In this document: positions 5,727-6,080 of the stretch, piece by piece | Numbering within the stretch: position 1 is the first letter of the stretch | Layout of the letters: each line of letters starts with the position of its first letter | Origin: an uncultured Kineosporia sp. | GTDB lineage: Bacteria > Actinomycetota > Actinomycetes > Actinomycetales > Kineosporiaceae | Assembly: GCA_937859855.1 (NCBI GenBank) | Contig: CALMAR010000013.1 | Location: 1-6,080 of the forward strand | Direction of reading: 5' to 3' | Length of the DNA stretch: 6,080 bases | Translations under genes and position numbers: made by a program | The notes under the pieces: model-generated | What the model was told of the DNA's origin: nothing | The model's database searches: none | What the model saw: only the letters and a program-made list of their open reading frames with translations

Positions 5727-6080
5727 TGCCGCGATCCGCGACCCAGCTGGCCGCCCGGCTGACCGGGGGCCCGGGTGACCCCGGTCCGGTGGCCGACCGG
5801 CTGGAGCAGATGTTCGCGCCCCTGTTCGGTGGCCGCCTGCCGGTCCGGCTGCGGGCCTGGGACGGCAGCGAGGCGGGGACGGCGGACGGTCCGGTTCTGG
5901 TGCTGCGATCGGCGGCCGCGTTGCGCCGCCTGCTGTGGCATCCGGGTGAACTGGGGCTGGCGCAGGCCTACGTCACCGGCGAGCTGGACGTCGAGGGCGA
6001 TCTGGCGCAGGGCCTGCGCCGGGTCTGGGCGGCGGCCCGGGAGCAGAGGCAGGACCAGGCGGACGACGCCGGTCCCGGCC
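5726..6080 (+). CDS. Second cyclopropane-fatty-acyl-phospholipid synthase-like protein, N-terminal part only
   Basis: The frame opens with ATG at 5726 and runs without a stop to the right edge, giving 118 complete codons. Residues 39-93, beginning LPVRLRAWDGSEAG and continuing through VLVLRSAAALRRLLW and GELGLAQAYVTGELDVEGDL, match the N-terminal lipid-interaction domain of actinobacterial CFA-synthase-like proteins as I remember them. The same pattern is recognisable in the upstream methyltransferase (LPIRVV...VMVLHRPDNYF...LIGFGESYLAGDW), so the two are distant paralogues in tandem. The remainder, at 94-118, looks like a charged linker. The SAM-binding and catalytic parts are expected beyond the window and cannot be judged here. 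It is translationally coupled to the upstream gene by a 1-base overlap with a good ribosome-binding site. It may act on a different lipid or on the product of its neighbour; activity is inferred from family only. Confidence 0.85.
   Translation, partial: MPRSATQLAARLTGGPGDPGPVADRLEQMFAPLFGGRLPVRLRAWDGSEAGTADGPVLVLRSAAALRRLLWHPGELGLAQAYVTGELDVEGDLAQGLRRVWAAAREQRQDQADDAGPG

Noticed and set aside
1..6080. Mobile elements, tRNA/rRNA genes, prophage or defence genes
   Set aside because: No transposase motifs, terminal repeats, tRNA-like folds or composition break were seen; the region is compact and uniform in base use.

Overview
The window reads as chromosomal DNA from a high-GC actinomycete. G or C fills most third codon positions, GTG starts are frequent, genes overlap by a few bases, and every recognisable protein has its closest remembered relatives in Actinobacteria (mycobacteria, streptomycetes and related soil lineages). 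All supported genes lie on the + strand and almost no DNA is non-coding.

Layout. (1) Positions 2-1501: a GabD2-type succinate-semialdehyde/aldehyde dehydrogenase whose true N-terminus probably lies left of the window. (2) Positions 1502-1568: the only intergenic gap, 67 bases. It holds a candidate SigK-type ECF promoter (CCATCC-N16-CCGAAG) placed so that transcription should begin at or next to the downstream GTG, and an inverted repeat that overlaps the -35 element. (3) Positions 1569 to the right edge: a tightly coupled five-gene run of alpha/beta hydrolase, FAD-dependent amine-oxidase-fold oxidoreductase, DUF1365 protein, UfaA1-type SAM-dependent lipid methyltransferase, and the beginning of a second, divergent cyclopropane-synthase-like protein cut by the window end. 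All four junctions overlap by 1 to 7 bases.

The order oxidoreductase - DUF1365 - UfaA1 matches the M. tuberculosis block Rv0449c-Rv0448c-Rv0447c, which there continues into a DUF1295 protein, sigK and its anti-sigma factor rskA. Together with the SigK-like promoter, this suggests an autoregulated, sigma-controlled membrane-lipid tailoring operon. The methyltransferase would add a SAM-derived carbon to unsaturated acyl chains of phospholipids, and the flavoprotein would reduce, desaturate or oxidise the product. DUF1365 has an unknown but regularly associated role, and the hydrolase might trim acyl chains or esters. The final lipid (10-methyl, cyclopropane, furan or other) cannot be read from the sequence.

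Two of these proteins carry short in-frame 12-bp tandem repeats in their extra N-terminal tails, and the repeat units share a GGCCAG core. The strongest leads are the promoter with its leaderless start, the paired repeats, and the altered bicarbonate site in the methyltransferase.
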